From positions 1 to 48,083 of the forward strand of contig CABTZX010000010.1 in assembly GCA_902489445.1 (NCBI GenBank): 48,083 bases of DNA, in the 5' to 3' direction. Under the pieces are notes generated by a model. The model was given only the letters and a program-made list of their open reading frames with translations. It ran no database searches and was not told the origin of the DNA. The DNA comes from an uncultured Bacteroidales bacterium. GTDB lineage: Bacteria; Bacteroidota; Bacteroidia; Bacteroidales; Porphyromonadaceae. The position numbers and the translations under genes are program-made. The number at the start of each line of letters is the position of its first letter. Position 1 is the first letter of the stretch. Shown in pieces: positions 1 through 8,116 of this stretch.

Positions 1-72
1 AAAATACTCTATAGACTTTTTCGGAAAACTCTATAGACTTTTCTCGGATACTCTATAGACTTTTCCCAGATA
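1..72. repeat. Left-edge 22-bp tandem array (TCTATAGA core)
   Basis: CTCTATAGAC recurs at 7, 29 and 51, giving an exact 22-bp period. The first six bases match the tail of a preceding unit, so the array continues beyond the left edge. The core TCTATAGA is a perfect palindrome. The same unit family is found at the right edge (48027 onward). It differs in sequence from the TATATACC arrays inside the window but has the same period and a palindromic centre. Confidence 0.9.
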
Positions 73-126
73 CCTCCGTACAAACGCCCGGACAGCATAG
101 GAGCAACGATCCGTTTGTATAGGAGG
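73..126. repeat. Imperfect inverted repeat / hairpin
   Basis: CCTCCGTACAAACG at 73-86 pairs with CGTTTGTATAGGAGG at 112-126 with one bulge, leaving a 25-nt loop. A third CCTCC arm near 139-143 could compete for pairing through GGAGGAA at 122-128. There is no following T-run, so it is not a standard terminator. Its function is unknown. Confidence 0.55.
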
Positions 127-390
127 AACGCTTCGCTTCCTCCGTAGTAAAGAGTGCGAACGTGTGCAGATGTGGGGTTGTTCGTGCCTAGGTTAGTGGG
201 CAAAGTTGCACTGCGGTGGGGCGGCTCCCATGGTGAAAAGTAGGCAAATACAAGGGTGAATGAGTATGAAGGTGCGCAACAGTGGGTGCATTGGTGCGGA
301 GGAGTGAGGGTAAAAGTGCGCTGCGACATGAGTAAGGGGCTTAGGTGCGGGGGTAGTGGGATGGTGGGTGGCGCGCGGTATGATGCTCAT
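127..390. other. G-rich non-coding stretch
   Basis: No convincing gene is seen: the reading frames here have low-complexity composition and match no family I know. The plus strand is strongly G-rich. A weak 22-bp spacing of TGCG is visible at 273, 295 and 317, suggesting a decayed 22-bp array. Confidence 0.5.
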
Positions 391-499
391 AAGGTATCGG
401 AGTTTATCGGAATCAATCGGAACTGATCGGAGGGTATCGGAGTTTCTCTGGTAAGTTCTGATGGACTCCGATATGCTCTGACAGGGAAGACATTGGCGC
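391..499 (+). repeat. Decamer inverted array plus conserved box, copy 1
   Basis: ATCGG recurs every 10 bases at 396, 406, 416, 426 and 436, followed by reverse-complement-type decamers (CTCTG, TTCTG, CTCCG, CTCTG) at 446, 456, 466 and 476. The two halves can fold into a long stem. It ends in a box, GGGAAGACATTGGCGC, that recurs at the end of the copies at 36811-36934 and 18405-18475 (minus). A G-rich tract follows. The element points toward the MATE gene at 720. Function unknown. Confidence 0.8.
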
Positions 500-654
500 T
501 TGGGTGGGGAGATTTGGGACGTTAACATCTACGAGGCGTCTTGTTTCGGCAGAAGGTATTGGCGCTGGGGTGTGGAGAGGTTGGGCATCATCATCTACGA
601 GGCTCCTTGTTTCGGCAGAAGGTATTGGCGTTTGGGTGTGGAGGTGTGGGGCGG
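486..654 (+). repeat. 66-bp tandem repeat containing the conserved box
   Basis: GAAGRYATTGGCG begins at 486, 552 and 618, an exact 66-bp period (3 x 22). Units 1 and 2 are complete and share ATCTACGAGGC and CTTGTTTCGGCA; unit 3 covers only the first 37 bases or so. The first unit starts inside the box that closes the decamer element, so the box has been multiplied here. Reading frames through this segment are artefacts of the repeat. Confidence 0.85.
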
Positions 655-670
655 AGTGTGGGCTATTTGT

Positions 671-678
671 TACCTTTG
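671..678 (+). promoter_or_regulatory. Candidate -7 box for the MATE gene
   Basis: TACCTTTG matches the Bacteroidota -7 consensus TAnnTTTG exactly, 42 bases before the MATE start codon. No good TTTG -33 box is seen at the usual 19-21 base spacing, so this is tentative. Confidence 0.4.
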
Positions 679-719
679 TTGCCGTTTCCTATGGGTTGGA
701 GCAAGTCGAATAAGCTTAG

Positions 720-2084
720 ATGAATGCAACAAAAGACGAAGCAAAGGATCTAACAACAGGCAATTACAAACGCCAGTTGACAGCTTTAGCGGCTCCTATC
801 ATCGGTACCTCTTTCATCCAAATGGCATATGTGCTGACCGACATGGCGTGGGTCGGACGGCTGGGTAATGATTCCGTTGCCGCAATCGGTGTAGTGGGCG
901 TGTTGGCTTGGTTCGTTACTTCCATCGGGGCAATGACTAAAATTGGCGCAGAGGTCCGAGTGGCTCAGGCGTTAGGAGCAAAGGATAGCTTCAAAGCGGC
1001 ACTAACGGCATCTCATTCTACATCAATAGCTATTTGGCTTGCCGGTATTATGTTGCTTGCCGGAGCACTGTTCGGACCGAAAGTGTTCGCTCTATATGGA
1101 TTGGAACCGCGTATCAACCGAATGGCGGAGGGATATCTGTTTCTATACCTCATCGGTTTAGTGCCGTACTTTCTCTCATTGGCACTGAGCGGATGCTATA
1201 ACGCAGCGGGTCACAGTAGGATACCTTTCAAAGCGAATGCAACGGGATTGGTGCTCAATATGTTGCTCGATCCGCTCTGTATTTTTGTATTCGGATGGGG
1301 AATTGAGGGGGCTGCGCTTGCCACCATTCTTGCAGAAACGGTCGTTTGCGGGATACTTCTTTGGGAAAGACGATTCGGGAAACGCATTTTATCCGGATGG
1401 AAGTTGCTGGTTCCTTTGCGTAGAGCCGAAACACTATCCGTTATAAGCGTTGGGTTGCCGGTATCACTGCTGAATTGTTGCTTCTCCGTTATCAGCTTTA
1501 CGATGGGTTCGTTTGCTGCGCGTGTAGGCGGTGCGGTGGGTGCCACGGTAATTAATACGGGCGGACAGATCGAGGCGCTTTCGTGGAATACGTCACAGGG
1601 ATTTTCGACGGCACTCTCAGCTTTTGTGGGGCAAAACTACAGCGCCGGTAAGAAAAAACGTATCTGGATGGGCTATCGTTATATCGTGCTCATCACGGGG
1701 ATAATAGGGCTCGTGGCAACGCTACTATTCGTTTTTCTCGGAAACTATATCTTTTGGCTGATTGTTCCGGAGACGGTGGTGATGCAAGAAGGGGGTATTT
1801 ACCTCAGAATAAGCGGATATACGCAGCTCTTTATGATGGCGGAAATCACTGCTCAGGGGCTTTTTTACGGCACAGGCAATAGTACAATTCCCGCAACGGT
1901 CAGTGTGGTGGGGAATATCCTTCGGATACCGATGTTTTTCCTCTTTAGCTCTTTCGGCTGGGGATTGCGTGCTGTTTGGTGGGCAGTGTCGCTTTCCGCT
2001 TTCCTAAAAGGTGCTACCGCGCTTGCCCTTTTACCCTATTTGAAACGAAAAATCAATCGTGCAATTCCGCATGAAGCAGTATAA
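720..2084 (+). CDS. MATE family multidrug efflux transporter
   Basis: A 454-residue membrane protein of the MATE family, which exports drugs and other organic cations across the inner membrane using a sodium or proton gradient. The sequence shows the usual arrangement of about twelve hydrophobic segments in two related halves; the first helix region reads APIIGTSFIQMAYVLTDMAW (residues 25-44), a typical MATE start. Length fits the family. There is no clear ribosome binding site, as is normal in this phylum. The stop overlaps the start of prmA by 14 bases, so the two are probably translated from one message. The substrate cannot be told from sequence. Confidence 0.92.
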   Translation: MNATKDEAKDLTTGNYKRQLTALAAPIIGTSFIQMAYVLTDMAWVGRLGNDSVAAIGVVGVLAWFVTSIGAMTKIGAEVRVAQALGAKDSFKAALTASHSTSIAIWLAGIMLLAGALFGPKVFALYGLEPRINRMAEGYLFLYLIGLVPYFLSLALSGCYNAAGHSRIPFKANATGLVLNMLLDPLCIFVFGWGIEGAALATILAETVVCGILLWERRFGKRILSGWKLLVPLRRAETLSVISVGLPVSLLNCCFSVISFTMGSFAARVGGAVGATVINTGGQIEALSWNTSQGFSTALSAFVGQNYSAGKKKRIWMGYRYIVLITGIIGLVATLLFVFLGNYIFWLIVPETVVMQEGGIYLRISGYTQLFMMAEITAQGLFYGTGNSTIPATVSVVGNILRIPMFFLFSSFGWGLRAVWWAVSLSAFLKGATALALLPYLKRKINRAIPHEAV

Positions 2085-2931
2085 GGAATATACATTTCAA
2101 TTGGAGCGGCTTCCCGAAGGTATGATGCCGGAGGATGCTTTTGACCTTGTGGCGGATCAATTGGCTGCAAAGGGATTTGAGAGTTTTGAATACGATCAAG
2201 AGGGGCTGATAGGCTATTTGCCCGCAAACGAGGATAACTTTCCCGAGAAAGGGCTGTTTGCGCTTGCGTTTCCCGATGTACAGTGCCGATACACGAGCAG
2301 GATGTTACCGAGCGAAACTCACTATAATGCCGTATGGGAACGGGAAGAAGCTAAGTCGGTAATCGTTGCGAATACACTATACATAAGGGCACCGCACCAT
2401 CCTCCCTGTAGCGGAATGCTAAAGGAAATACTGATAGATCCGCACGATACGTTCGGCACGGCAAGCCATCCCACTACAAGAATGATGCTCGAAATGTTGT
2501 TGGAAGCCGATTTGAGAGGAATAAAAGGCGCGGACGTTGGCTGCGGAACGGGGATTTTGGGTATTGCGGCTCTGCTGCAAGGCGCCAATGATGTAACGTT
2601 TATCGATACAGATGAGCGAGCCGTTGCCAATACGAGTGAGAATTTGGCACTAAATGGGTTGAATAACGCCACGCTGCTCCACGGAACGCTTGAGGAGGCG
2701 CACTTGGCAGATCTGGACTTCATTTTCGCTAATCTGCATCGTAATATCATTATAGAGGAACTCCCCCGATACAGAAGTACGCTCCGAGAAGGCGGAAGTC
2801 TCTTGGTTAGTGGCTTTTGGCAGGATCAGGACGCGGAAAACGTATGTGCCGCCGCTGCTCGGGTTGGATTTGTTCCTTTCAGCTCACGGAGCTGCGAAGG
2901 ATGGAGCGCATTAGGCTTTTATGCCCGCTGA
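2071..2931 (+). CDS. prmA: Ribosomal protein L11 methyltransferase
   Basis: A 286-residue SAM-dependent methyltransferase that modifies ribosomal protein L11 in the cytoplasm. The PrmA hallmark FGTASHPTTRM lies at about 128-138, the SAM-binding motif DVGCGTG at 155-161, and ANLHRNI at about 220-226 is the family's substrate/cofactor loop. An in-frame ATG lies four codons upstream at 2059, but MKQYKEYTF at 2071 matches family starts better. It overlaps the MATE gene by 14 bases. Length is normal for the family (about 280-290). Confidence 0.93.
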   Translation: MKQYKEYTFQLERLPEGMMPEDAFDLVADQLAAKGFESFEYDQEGLIGYLPANEDNFPEKGLFALAFPDVQCRYTSRMLPSETHYNAVWEREEAKSVIVANTLYIRAPHHPPCSGMLKEILIDPHDTFGTASHPTTRMMLEMLLEADLRGIKGADVGCGTGILGIAALLQGANDVTFIDTDERAVANTSENLALNGLNNATLLHGTLEEAHLADLDFIFANLHRNIIIEELPRYRSTLREGGSLLVSGFWQDQDAENVCAAAARVGFVPFSSRSCEGWSALGFYAR

Positions 2932-2996
2932 TCAGTGACAAAACGCGTTTTTCTTACTACATTTGCCTTGTTGTAACAATATAGCTTTCCAAAGAT

Positions 2997-3914
2997 ATGA
3001 ACCAAGCAGCACAAACATCGAATCAAAAGCTCTTTACCGGACTAAGCGTCGCCCTGGTCACCCCCTTTGATGACAAAGAGCATATTGACCTCAAATCGTT
3101 GGAAAAACTTATAGAGCATATTGACAAAGATGCCGATAATTTAGTGCTGTTCGGTACTACGGGCGAATCGCCTACGCTTTCCCTTGAAGAGCGCAGGGAT
3201 ATGCTTCGTTTTGTCAGAGAGCGAAACCACGGACGTTGGCGCATCATTCTCGGCTTAGGTTCTAACGATACGCACCAATTGGTTCATCGTGTGGAAGATG
3301 TTGATCCGGATGGCATTGACGGTATCCTTTCGGTTGTTCCCTATTACAGCAAACCTAATGAGCGCGGAATCTATAAGCATTTTGCCTCTGTCGCGGAAGC
3401 CTCGCCGTTACCTATAGTATTATACAATATACCGAGCCGTACCGGCGTCAATTTGACTGTGGAAACATTGCGACGTTTGCGCGAAACATATCCCGAAAAG
3501 ATTGTGGCGATTAAGGAAGCGAGCGGTAGTGCCATTCCCGAGCGTGTAGCCGTTTTGCGCGATACAATGGATAGTGATTTTACCATTTTGAGCGGTGATG
3601 ATAATCTCAATCTACGTGCCATTAAAGCCGGAGCGGATGGCGCTGTGTCGGTAGTGGCAAATGCTTTTCCGCGCTTAAGCCGCGCCACGCTTCAAACCGA
3701 ACAAGGCGCGCTTGCCGAACAAACTGATGCTGAGCTGACAACACTCTATAAGTTGCTCTTCAGTGAGGGAAACCCCACCGGGATAAAGGCTCTATTGCAC
3801 GATATGAACTTATTGGCGTTCAATACGCTTCGACTGCCTTTGGTGAGTGCCTCCGAGGAACTTTATAACCAATTGAAAGCGGAAAGCGCGCGTCTCCTTC
3901 ATCTTGCTCTCTAA
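2997..3914 (+). CDS. dapA: 4-hydroxy-tetrahydrodipicolinate synthase
   Basis: A 305-residue TIM-barrel aldolase that condenses pyruvate with aspartate semialdehyde, the first committed step to diaminopimelate and lysine, and so feeds peptidoglycan synthesis. Key features visible are GTTGESPTL (53-61), catalytic Tyr143 in VLYNIPSRTG, Arg148, and Schiff-base Lys173 in IVAIKEASG. The length is normal. A 65-base gap separates it from prmA; a weak promoter-like TAGCTTTC at 2982-2989 may serve it. recF starts 5 bases after its stop, so the two are probably co-transcribed. Confidence 0.96.
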   Translation: MNQAAQTSNQKLFTGLSVALVTPFDDKEHIDLKSLEKLIEHIDKDADNLVLFGTTGESPTLSLEERRDMLRFVRERNHGRWRIILGLGSNDTHQLVHRVEDVDPDGIDGILSVVPYYSKPNERGIYKHFASVAEASPLPIVLYNIPSRTGVNLTVETLRRLRETYPEKIVAIKEASGSAIPERVAVLRDTMDSDFTILSGDDNLNLRAIKAGADGAVSVVANAFPRLSRATLQTEQGALAEQTDAELTTLYKLLFSEGNPTGIKALLHDMNLLAFNTLRLPLVSASEELYNQLKAESARLLHLAL

Positions 3915-3919
3915 TAGGC

Positions 3920-5020
3920 ATGTATCTGGAGGAAATAGAACTTAGTCATTTTAAGAACATCGAAGCTGCATTTTGTAGCTTCTCGCCCAAGCTGAATGCC
4001 GTTTTTGGCGGTAATGGTATGGGCAAAACTAATCTATTGGATGCCGTTCATTACCTATCGATTGTGCGCAGTCACTTAGCTACAATCGACCGAATGGCTG
4101 TTCAGAAAGGTTTTGACGAAGCTCTTTTGATCGGATCTTTCCGTACAGATCGGGACGAAACCGATCGTATTGCGCTCAAAATACGCACGCAGGGAGCCAA
4201 ACAACTCAGTCGTAACGGACGCGTCTATAAGCGGCTCAGCGAGCATATCGGTCGTTTCCCTTCCGTAGTAATCTCTCCGCAGGATTATCGCCTTATTCAA
4301 GGGGGAAGCGCGGAGCGGCGCCGTTTTGTGGATAGAATGCTTTCGCAACTTGACGGCAACTACCTCCTCACGCTTAGCCGATATGAGCAATTGCTGATTC
4401 AAAAGTCCAATCTGCTCCGAAGCGATGCCCCCGATACGATGCTCTTAGATATTTTAGACGAGCAATTGACCGAAGCGGCGCTCTTTGTTCGTGCTGGGCG
4501 AAAAACGTTTATCCGTGAGTTTACGCCCCTTTTTGAGCAATTGTACCAAAGCATTGGTAATACAGAGGAACAGATTGGAATAGAATATACCACTCAAACT
4601 GCGGATCAATACGAGGAATACCTCGCTGCTATGCGTGCCATGCGCCGGGAAGAACTGCAATGCGGCTTCCCTCTGTACGGCATACAGCGTGATGATATTT
4701 CGATGCTTTTGGATACGGAATTGATCCGAAAAATAGGCTCGCAGGGCCAAAATAAAACGTACCTTACAGCGCTTAAACTAGCCGAATACAATCTGTACGC
4801 ACAAAAGAAAGGCATCTATCCACTATTGCTAATGGACGATCTGTTTGATAAGTTGGACGAAGAGCGCGTGGAGCGCATCATTGCTTTGGTTTCCCAGCCG
4901 CACTATGGACAGATCTTTATTACCGATACCAACCGAAAGTACTTGGATGCGATTATTGCGCGCTACGGAACGCAATACTGTCTCTTCAAGTTAGATAGTG
5001 GAAAGGTAACCGCTCTTTAG
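3920..5020 (+). CDS. recF: DNA replication and repair protein RecF
   Basis: A 366-residue ABC/SMC-like ATPase that helps load RecA onto gapped DNA in the RecFOR pathway. Walker A GGNGMGKT is at 30-37; the ABC-type signature region around SQGQNKTYLTALKLAE and the Walker B LLLMDDLFDKLD lie near the C-terminus in the expected order. In many bacteria recF sits beside dnaA/dnaN, but here its neighbour is dapA, so the replication origin is not implied. Length is normal for Bacteroidota RecF. Confidence 0.95.
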   Translation: MYLEEIELSHFKNIEAAFCSFSPKLNAVFGGNGMGKTNLLDAVHYLSIVRSHLATIDRMAVQKGFDEALLIGSFRTDRDETDRIALKIRTQGAKQLSRNGRVYKRLSEHIGRFPSVVISPQDYRLIQGGSAERRRFVDRMLSQLDGNYLLTLSRYEQLLIQKSNLLRSDAPDTMLLDILDEQLTEAALFVRAGRKTFIREFTPLFEQLYQSIGNTEEQIGIEYTTQTADQYEEYLAAMRAMRREELQCGFPLYGIQRDDISMLLDTELIRKIGSQGQNKTYLTALKLAEYNLYAQKKGIYPLLLMDDLFDKLDEERVERIIALVSQPHYGQIFITDTNRKYLDAIIARYGTQYCLFKLDSGKVTAL

Positions 5021-5100
5021 CACCTCTTTTACCTTATTTATATATCCTTTTAGGAAGGGCATCTACAGCCCCTCTTGCTCCCGATAGATCACGTGCCACA
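5021..5100. other. Non-coding gap after recF
   Basis: Part of the 460-base interval between recF and the TetR gene. It holds no gene and no clear intrinsic terminator. The interval continues with the 22-bp array (5101-5188), an AT-rich stretch without features (5189-5395) and a hairpin (5396-5436). Confidence 0.6.
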
Positions 5101-5188
5101 AAAGGTATATACCTATTGAACGAAAGGTATATACCTATCAGATGAAAAGTATATACCTATCAGATGAAAGGTATAAACCTCTCAAACT
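5101..5188. repeat. 22-bp palindromic array A (4 units)
   Basis: Four tandem units begin at 5101, 5123, 5145 and 5167. Units 1-3 share TATATACCTAT; the first two centre on GGTATATACC, a perfect palindrome, and the fourth has drifted (GGTATAAACC). Bases 5099-5158 are identical to 10214-10273 in array C. It lies upstream of the TetR gene and downstream of recF. There are no unique spacers, so it is not CRISPR. Confidence 0.95.
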
Positions 5189-5395
5189 ATACTTATATTT
5201 TTTGGAGCAAAAAATCGGGAATGCGTTTGTATTTATATAGTGGAATGGCGAGAAATAGGGAGCAAGATAGGGATGAAATCATCATATATGGGTATTGATG
5301 TGAGGTGTCGTTCGGACTACTTTTGCAACGGAAATATTTGGAATGTATGGTACAAGATAACTTTCCATTGAGGCATCCGCGTATGCTTCCCTCCC

Positions 5396-5436
5396 AAAAA
5401 GCGCATTGCTCCGGATTCGGACGATGCGCTTTTTTT
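5396..5436. terminator. Bidirectional intrinsic terminator
   Basis: AAAAAGCGCAT at 5396-5406 pairs with ATGCGCTTTTT starting at 5424, with a 17-nt loop that itself contains CCG/CGG. A T-run follows on the plus strand and the A-run gives one on the minus strand. It likely ends any transcription from recF through array A and isolates the TetR gene, whose start is 45 bases further on. Confidence 0.7.
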
Positions 5437-5480
5437 ATGAACAAAATCAAACGGTGTTCACTTTTGACAGGATTCATCCT

Positions 5481-6104
5481 ATGCAAATACTGAAAGACGA
5501 AGTACGTCAGCGCATTCTCTCAATAGCAAGATCCGAGTTCATAGAGCATGGTGTGAAAAACAGCTCTATGCGTAATATCGCCCAAAAGGCGGACGTTGCA
5601 ACCGGCAATATATACAAGTACTTTCGCAGTAAGGACGAAATCTTTTGTACCATATTGCAACCTCTAATCAATCTCTTGGAGCGGTACATCCATTCGCATA
5701 ACGATGAGCTCTTTCTGAATGTGAACGTATTTCGGGTTATGGACTTGTCCTATCAAAACTTGAAGGAGATGATATTGATTATCAAGCGGTTTCGTCCCGA
5801 GCTCCGTTTACTTCTCTTTGATTCGGATGGGACTTCTTTCGAAGGGTATATCGAGCACATTATAGAGGAGCACACGCAAATGGGCAAGGAGTACATGCGT
5901 CTGATGAAAGAACGCTATCCGCATATCAATACCGATATATCCCCCTTTGCGATACACTTTGCTGCATCGGTATGGGTTAAGGTGTTCTGTGAACTGGTGC
6001 AGCACGACGAACTGCAGGAAGAGGAGGTTGAGCGTGCCGTAAATGAGTACGCACGCTTTTGTATGGCAGGGTGGAAAGAACTGATGCAACCCTTTAAAGA
6101 ATAG
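5481..6104 (+). CDS. TetR/AcrR family transcriptional regulator
   Basis: A 207-residue regulator. The N-terminal helix-turn-helix covers about residues 5-50, with the recognition helix in ADVATGNIYKYFRSKDE, a typical TetR pattern; the remaining 150 residues form the ligand and dimer domain and are not conserved enough to name a ligand. The ATG at 5481 (MQILKDEVRQ) is preferred over the in-frame ATG at 5406, which lies inside a terminator stem. A -7-like CACTTTTG at 5459-5466 would give a very short leader. It precedes two ABC half-transporter genes, so it most likely represses them and perhaps itself. Confidence 0.9.
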   Translation: MQILKDEVRQRILSIARSEFIEHGVKNSSMRNIAQKADVATGNIYKYFRSKDEIFCTILQPLINLLERYIHSHNDELFLNVNVFRVMDLSYQNLKEMILIIKRFRPELRLLLFDSDGTSFEGYIEHIIEEHTQMGKEYMRLMKERYPHINTDISPFAIHFAASVWVKVFCELVQHDELQEEEVERAVNEYARFCMAGWKELMQPFKE

Positions 6105-6191
6105 CCCCTTCTTAATAATGAGAAAAGTACGTTCTATCTTCTTTATTGTACTCACTGCCCAAGATAAAGCAGCGAAAAGAGCCGTTTGGGC

Positions 6192-6279
6192 AAACTTATA
6201 TAAGTTGTGTTCGAAAGTCATATACCTTTTGACGCAAAGCTATATACCTATCAGACAAAAAGTATATAAGTATGCGAAA
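6192..6279. repeat. 22-bp palindromic array B (4 units)
   Basis: Four diverged units begin at 6192, 6214, 6236 and 6258. The third carries the exact TATATACCTAT core; the others read TTATATAAG, CATATACC and GTATATAAG. The array fills the gap between the TetR gene and the first ABC gene and ends 62 bases before the ABC start codon, a position where a repressor could act. A short reading frame crossing it (6118-6345) is judged spurious. Confidence 0.85.
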
Positions 6280-6341
6280 GAAGTGTGGGAAGTCTCCTTT
6301 CCCGATTGCTTGGAAATAAGTTACAGTTACGATAAAATACT

Positions 6342-8096
6342 ATGATTCAAAATCTAAAACGTCTCGGAGCCTATATGGGCAAGCGCAAATCCTTGCTTCC
6401 ACTATCTGTCTCCCTCTCTGCCCTTAATGGGCTATTATCGCTGATTCCCTTTGTTTTTCTATGGCTTGTGGTACGCACCTTGCTTATGGAAAACGGAAAT
6501 CTCGCCGATACACCACTTGTCAGCTATGCTGTTGCCGCGTTTGTGCTGTCGCTACTGTCCGTTCTATTGTACTTTTTGTCGCTTATGCTCTCACATCTTG
6601 CGGCTTTTCGCATCGAAACCAACATGAGACGCAGTGCGATGGAGCGACTAATGCAGATGCCTATGGGCTTTTTCGATACGCACAACAGCGGGAAAATGCG
6701 TAAAATTATTGACGAAGACTCGAGCCAAACGCACACATTGGTAGCTCATTTGCTTCCTGATGTAGCTGCTAGCCTCGTCACTCCCATTGGGATTATTATC
6801 CTTTTGTTAGGAGTGGACTGGCAATTGGGGCTTGCCGCTATGGTGCCCGTTCTGTGCGCCTTTCTGCTAATGGGCTATATGATGCGCACCGAAAGCAGCG
6901 AATTTCGTAAAATGTACCTTGATGCACAGGAAAAGATGAGTGACGAAGCGGTAGAGTTCGTACGCGGGATTCCGGTAGTCAAGGTTTTTCAGCAAACCGT
7001 TTTCTCCTTTAAGCGCTTCTATGATAGTATTATCACCTATAGAGATCTGGTTATTCGCTACTCCCGGGGGTGGCGTCGCCCGATGTCACTATACACTGTG
7101 TCAATCAATGCATTTGCCTTTGTACTGGTACCGCTGTCGATTATACTGATCGGACATGGTGGCGAACCAATGATCGTTATCTCGGATCTTTTTCTGTACG
7201 TGCTGATTACACCAATTATCGCTGTCAGCATTATGAAAGCTATGTACCTTGCTCAAGACCTCTTTATGGCAACCGAAGCGGTGGAACGCTTGGAGAAACT
7301 GACTGATACAGCACCGCTTCCCGAAAGCTCCACGCCGAAGACCCCGAAGGATTTTACCATTCGCTTCGAAGACGTCTCTTTCCGTTACGAAGGAGCCAAA
7401 GAAGATGCTGTAAAGCATATCACACTTACCATTCCGCAGGGTAAAACAATCGCGCTTGTAGGAGCTTCCGGAAGCGGAAAAACTACTCTAGCACGACTTA
7501 TTCCTCGCTTTTGGGATGTACGCGAGGGGTGCCTTTCGATAGGAGGTACGGATGTGCGCGAAATGAGCAAGCAAGAATTGATGCAGAGCGTATCCTTTGT
7601 ATTCCAAAATACACGCCTCTTTAAAACAACCCTCATAGACAATATCCGCTATGGATCCCCGGAGTCTTCGTCCGACTCCGTGCTGAGAGCGGTTGATTTA
7701 TCCCAAAGTCGGGAAATTATCAACCGTTTGCCCGACGGACTCAATACGCTTATCGGTGCCGAAGGTACCTACCTTTCGGGCGGAGAGCAACAGCGAATTG
7801 TACTGGCGCGAGCCATTCTAAAAGATGCTCCCATAGTCGTTTTGGACGAGGCTACCGCCTTTGCTGATCCCGAAAATGAACACCTTATCCGCAAGGCATT
7901 ATCCCAATTGACTAAGGGGAGGACGGTATTGATGATAGCCCATCATTTAACTTCAGTGAAAGATGCCGATGAAATCGTGGTTTTGGATAAGGGTGAAATC
8001 AAGGAACAAGGCACACACGATGAATTACTACGCCTAAACGGACGTTATTGCCGTATGTGGAACGAATATCAAAAGGCGATAGCGTGGAAAATCTAA
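6342..8096 (+). CDS. ABC transporter, fused permease/ATPase (subunit 1)
   Basis: A 584-residue half-transporter with about six N-terminal membrane helices (residues 20-310) and a C-terminal ATPase. Walker A GASGSGKT is at 374-381, the Q-loop at Q422, signature LSGGE at 478-482, Walker B VVLDEA near 499-504, and the H-loop His at about 534. The D-loop reads AFADPENE rather than the usual SALD-type sequence; from memory this variant is common in the IrtA/YbtP-like group, some members of which move siderophores. It pairs with the next gene as a probable heterodimer. The start ATG at 6342 lies 62 bases after array B. Substrate unknown. Confidence 0.92.
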   Translation: MIQNLKRLGAYMGKRKSLLPLSVSLSALNGLLSLIPFVFLWLVVRTLLMENGNLADTPLVSYAVAAFVLSLLSVLLYFLSLMLSHLAAFRIETNMRRSAMERLMQMPMGFFDTHNSGKMRKIIDEDSSQTHTLVAHLLPDVAASLVTPIGIIILLLGVDWQLGLAAMVPVLCAFLLMGYMMRTESSEFRKMYLDAQEKMSDEAVEFVRGIPVVKVFQQTVFSFKRFYDSIITYRDLVIRYSRGWRRPMSLYTVSINAFAFVLVPLSIILIGHGGEPMIVISDLFLYVLITPIIAVSIMKAMYLAQDLFMATEAVERLEKLTDTAPLPESSTPKTPKDFTIRFEDVSFRYEGAKEDAVKHITLTIPQGKTIALVGASGSGKTTLARLIPRFWDVREGCLSIGGTDVREMSKQELMQSVSFVFQNTRLFKTTLIDNIRYGSPESSSDSVLRAVDLSQSREIINRLPDGLNTLIGAEGTYLSGGEQQRIVLARAILKDAPIVVLDEATAFADPENEHLIRKALSQLTKGRTVLMIAHHLTSVKDADEIVVLDKGEIKEQGTHDELLRLNGRYCRMWNEYQKAIAWKI

Positions 8097-8116
8097 CCAT
8101 AAATAATAAAACAGAT

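Noticed and set aside
9..868. Several reading frames of 60-122 codons on both strands before the MATE gene
   Set aside because: They lie in G-rich DNA, the 66-bp repeats and the decamer element, have skewed amino-acid composition, overlap one another and match no family I know.
2940..2951. Palindrome AAAACGCGTTTT after prmA as a terminator
   Set aside because: It has no loop and no long T-run; too short to support a call.
6118..6345. A 75-codon plus-strand frame between tetR and the first ABC gene
   Set aside because: It runs through the diverged 22-bp array B (its Tyr/Ile-rich part is the repeat translated) and overlaps the ABC start; no family features.
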